Below, one piece after another: positions 6,308 to 9,344 of a stretch of 9,344 nucleotides of DNA. Position 1 is the stretch's first letter. Each line of letters opens with the position of its first letter. The notes below the pieces were generated by a model. The model was not told the origin of the DNA. It did no database searches and worked only from the letters and a program-made list of their open reading frames with translations. This DNA is from Nitrospira sp. (GTDB taxonomy: Bacteria > Nitrospirota > Nitrospiria > Nitrospirales > Nitrospiraceae), in the NCBI GenBank assembly GCA_025361385.1, contig JANYAJ010000536.1:1-9344 (forward strand), written 5' to 3'. The position numbers were made by a program, and so were the translations under genes.

Positions 6308-8005
6308 ATGAATGATTTGCGTACAAGACTCTATTGGCTGATGGGGCTTCGGCTCGTCCTTGTGAGTCTGACGCTTGGGCTGTCTCTCGCTTTCCAAGTT
6401 GTGAAGGGCGGGCGGGTTGAAACGTTCTATACGCTGATTATTGCCACGTACGTTCTGACGATCCCTTCAGCCTTCCTGCTCCATAGGCTGAGCTCACCAG
6501 TCGCGCTCACGGTGTTTTTCTGGACTCAGGTCGGGATCGACTTCTTCCTTGAAACGGTATTGGTGGCTAGGACAGGAGGGATCGAGAGTCCCTTCGCGGT
6601 GTTGTATGTCATGACGGTAGCGGTGGCCAGTCTCGTCCCTCGTCGGCGAGTGGGACTTTTTGCGGCCTGTTTCTGCATCATTCTGTTTGGGCTCTTAACC
6701 AACATTCAACTGTATGGTCTTGCTGACGCATGGGGGTGGCTGCCGCCGGGCCGGCTGACGGCGCCTGAAACGTTTCAAACATTTGGCGTCTATGCGCTTG
6801 CTCTTCTGGTCGTCGGAATTCTTGGCGGAACCTTAGCCGACCAGCTTTACCAGGCGGACCAATCGTTACGCGAGAAGGAGCAGGGACTGAGCCGGCTCCA
6901 AGTCTTTCACGAGAATATTGTCCATAGCATCAGCAGCGGCGTATTTACGGCAGATGCTACAGGGTGCATCACCTCGTTTAACCCGGCGGCACAGGAAGCG
7001 ACCAGGTATACGATCACGCAGGTGGTCGGACGTCCCTGGCGCGAAATCTTTAACTGGCATCCTGATCAGGAATCAGACGAGCTGCTTGGCGGGTCCCTAT
7101 CGTTGACGACGCGATTTGAAGTGGAATGTAAGCGTGCGGACGGCAATCGCCTGATCCTCGGGATGACCCTTTCTCCATTGCACGAGCAGGGGGATCAGAC
7201 AGGCTTAGTTGGTGTGTTTAAGGATCTGACGCAGATTCGGGATCTGGAAGAGGAGATGCGGCGCAAGGATTGGCTGGCAAGCTTGGGTGAAATGTCTGCC
7301 GGAATGGCTCATGAAATTCGGAATCCGCTAGGCGCGTTGGCCGGGGCCATGCAAATGCTCCGGAAAGATGCCACGGAAGATGAAACCAATCGTCGACTGA
7401 TGGACATTGCGATTCGAGAGGCCACTAGGCTCGATAACATCATCACAGAATTCCTCCAGTATGCCCGTCCTCCGGCACTCAATCTTGCCGAGCACGATCT
7501 CAATAAAGTACTTGCCGAGACGCTTGATCTCGTTCAACATGAAGCGCGAACACGTTCACATATCAAAATTGTGACATCCCTGGCAACGGGAGTGCTCACG
7601 GCCCTGGTCGATCAAGATCAGTTCCGGCAAATCTTCTGGAATATGGCGACGAACGCCTTTGAGGCAATGCCGGAGGGAGGGCAGTTGACGATCTCGACAG
7701 GCTGTCGTCACGTCGATGCCGGCGGCCGTAAGGGGGATGTCATCGAAATTGCCTTTCAGGACACTGGCGAAGGCATTCCGAAGCAGAATCTGGACAAAAT
7801 CTTTCTCCCGTTTTTCACGACGAAGAAAGAGGGGTCAGGACTGGGTCTCGCAGCCGTGCATCGCATCGTCGATTTGCACGGGGGCTGGATCAAGGTCGAA
7901 AGTCAGGAGCGTCATGGCTCACGGTTTGTGGTTTGTATGCCGCGTTCTGGAAATGCCGGGATGCGGTTGTGGCATGAGGGGCGAACGCCGTGGAAAAGAT
8001 CCTAG
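6308..8005 (+). CDS. pilS: Sensor histidine kinase PilS (NtrB-like, PAS domain)
   Basis: This 565-aa membrane kinase is the likely partner of PilR in controlling type IV pilin transcription. Six hydrophobic segments fill about residues 8-180, as in PilS, which senses pilin levels in the membrane in Pseudomonas. A PAS domain follows (about 195-310: HSISSGVFTADATGCITSFNPA). The HisKA domain has H335 in SAGMAHEIRNPLGALAG. The ATP-binding domain has the N box (N449 in WNMATNAFEAMP), DTGEGIP (D485) and FFTTKKEGSGLGLA. All catalytic boxes look intact. The first ATG in frame is 6308; its ribosome-binding site is weak. The end overlaps the pilR start by 16 bp, so the two should be co-translated. The alternative is a generic NtrB-like kinase, but the six membrane segments and the pilC and pilR neighbours favour PilS. 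Confidence 0.9.
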   Translation: MNDLRTRLYWLMGLRLVLVSLTLGLSLAFQVVKGGRVETFYTLIIATYVLTIPSAFLLHRLSSPVALTVFFWTQVGIDFFLETVLVARTGGIESPFAVLYVMTVAVASLVPRRRVGLFAACFCIILFGLLTNIQLYGLADAWGWLPPGRLTAPETFQTFGVYALALLVVGILGGTLADQLYQADQSLREKEQGLSRLQVFHENIVHSISSGVFTADATGCITSFNPAAQEATRYTITQVVGRPWREIFNWHPDQESDELLGGSLSLTTRFEVECKRADGNRLILGMTLSPLHEQGDQTGLVGVFKDLTQIRDLEEEMRRKDWLASLGEMSAGMAHEIRNPLGALAGAMQMLRKDATEDETNRRLMDIAIREATRLDNIITEFLQYARPPALNLAEHDLNKVLAETLDLVQHEARTRSHIKIVTSLATGVLTALVDQDQFRQIFWNMATNAFEAMPEGGQLTISTGCRHVDAGGRKGDVIEIAFQDTGEGIPKQNLDKIFLPFFTTKKEGSGLGLAAVHRIVDLHGGWIKVESQERHGSRFVVCMPRSGNAGMRLWHEGRTPWKRS

Positions 8006-9344
8006 TCGTTGATGACGAGCGAAGTCTTCGCGAGGTCCTGAGCATCATGCTCACACGAGCCGGTTATGCCGTGACCGAAGCCTCGGACGGCGAAGAGGCC
8101 ATCAGTCATGTGAGCAGGGAAATCTTCGATCTCGTGATCACCGACCTTCGCATGCCAAAAGCCGACGGCATGGCGGTCCTCAAGGCGGTGAAGTCCTTGT
8201 CTCCTGAAACCGTCGTTCTGTCCTTACGGCGTTTGCGACCGCGGACTCGGCGGTCGATGCGATGAAGCAGGGCGCGTATGACTACCTGACCAAGCCGTTC
8301 CAGGTCGATGAAGTACAGCTGATTATCCGCAATGCTTTGGAGAGGCGGCGACTCTCGACGGAAAATATTCTCTTGAAGCGAGAAATGGCGAGCCAATCGT
8401 CGTTTGCGCAGATCGTCGGCCAGAGTGAAAGCATGCAGAAGGTGTTCGATGTGGTGCGCAAAGTCGCAGACGCCAAGAGTAATGTGCTGATTTGCGGGGA
8501 AAGCGGAACGGGTAAAGAGTTGGTGGCGCGCGCGATCCACTATAACAGTGCCCGGAGTCCGATGCCGTTTGTGGCGGTGAATTGCAGTGCCGTGCCGGAG
8601 ACGTTGCTCGAAAGCGAACTGTTTGGGCACATGAAGGGGTCCTTTACCGGTGCGATGGCCAATAAAGCCGGGTTGTTTGAAATCGCCAATGGCGGCACCA
8701 TCTTTTTGGATGAAATCGGCGACACCACCCCTACCATTCAAGTAAAGTTGTTGCGTGTGATTCAGGAGCGAGAGTTCCGGCGGGTGGGCGGGACCCAGGA
8801 CGTGAAGGTCGATGTGCGCATCGTGGCCGCAACTAATAAAGACCTTGAAAAGGCTGTGGCCGACGGGTCATTTCGTGAAGACTTATACTACCGCTTAGAT
8901 GTCATCCCGATCCGGCTCCCGCCGTTGCGGCTTCGCACCGGGGATATTCCGTTGCTCGTGAAGCATTTTCTGGAAAAGTTTTCTCAGGAGAGCGGGAAGC
9001 CGGCTCCTGTCTTGACGCCGGAGGCGATGCATGTGTTGTTGGGCCATGAGTGGCGCGGCAACGTGCGCGAGCTTGAGAACTTGCTCGAGCGGGTTGTTGC
9101 ATTTTCCGTTGGTGCGCCTGTATCGGGTGAAGATATTCGCGGTTGGCTCCATCGTGTGATGATTCCTCAGCAGCATGGGGTGTCTACGGATCTGCCGGAA
9201 GATGGTGTGGATTTGGAAGGGTTGATCAACGGCATTGAAAAGGATTTATTGCTGCAGGCGCTAGAGCGGGCTAAGTGGGTCAAGAAAAAGGCGGCTAGGT
9301 TACTGAAGCTCAACACGCGGTCGTTTCGTTATCGGCTAGAGAAG
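7990..9344 (+). CDS. pilR: Sigma54-dependent response regulator PilR, frame broken and 3' end outside the window
   Basis: PilR is an NtrC-type activator that drives sigma54 promoters, classically pilA. GTG 7990 has GAGGGG 7-8 nt upstream. The receiver domain starts MEKILVVDDE with the phospho-acceptor D52 in VITDLRMP. After L77 (codon 8218-8220) the frame reads into nonsense and stops at 8263-8265, but the conserved sequence LTAFATADSAVDAMKQGAYDYLTKPF continues in the -1 frame from 8223. Restoring one base (CTG-TC to CTGGTC) gives VVLVLTAFA. From 8223 the frame is open for 374 codons to the window edge. It covers the AAA+ domain with Walker A GESGTGKE (8496-8519), GSFTGA (8637-8654; the usual form is GAFTGA), Walker B GGTIFLDEIGD and the WRGNVRELENLLERVV segment, then a C-terminal Fis-type helix-turn-helix. 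Only the last few residues are missing. Confidence 0.88.

Noticed and set aside
8205..8230. Programmed -1 frameshifting in pilR
   Set aside because: A -1 shift would rescue the protein, but there is no X-XXY-YYZ slippery site at the junction and no obvious stimulating stem-loop; a base deletion is the simpler explanation.
8106..8741. 211-codon minus-strand open frame opposite pilR
   Set aside because: It mirrors the conserved AAA+ coding strand and shows no family features; it is a shadow.

Overview
The window reads as an ordinary chromosomal segment of a moderately GC-rich Gram-negative bacterium. The gene content and order (yggS-proC-yggT-divIVA, then a type IV pilus pilC-pilS-pilR block) and the look of the proteins suggest a Nitrospira-like member of the Nitrospirota. 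That taxon call is an inference from synteny and protein style; there is no rRNA or marker gene here to prove it.

Left part (about 58-3710, + strand): a tightly packed operon of yggS (PLP homeostasis), proC (last step of proline synthesis), yggT (small membrane protein) and divIVA (coiled-coil polar/septal protein). Coding regions overlap or abut, and a good sigma70-type promoter lies ahead of yggS. After a gap of about 105 bp comes a serine hydrolase of the beta-lactamase/class C family, with SLTK, YSD and GHLG motifs.

Middle (3725-4732): a 105-aa protein of unknown function on the minus strand converges on the serine hydrolase. It diverges from a CDP-alcohol phosphatidyltransferase (PgsA-like). 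The 147-bp gap between the two start codons holds two back-to-back sigma70-like promoters whose -35 boxes are only 4 bp apart. A 7-bp-arm inverted repeat straddles the -10 box of the unknown gene.

Right part (4791-9344, + strand): pilC (inner-membrane platform of the type IV pilus) has its own TTGACA-N17-TAGACT promoter and a near-perfect palindrome in its 5' leader. A 200-bp gap follows, then pilS (membrane sensor kinase) and pilR (sigma54-dependent response regulator). PilS and PilR should form the two-component pair controlling pilin expression. As given, the pilR frame is broken by an apparent single-base deletion near 8218-8222 inside the receiver domain. The remainder is intact in the -1 frame and runs off the right edge.

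I found no CRISPR array, insertion sequence, prophage, tRNA or rRNA, and no convincing new system. The points most worth a second look are the pilR frameshift, the divergent promoter/operator region with its unknown 105-aa gene, and the palindrome in the pilC leader.
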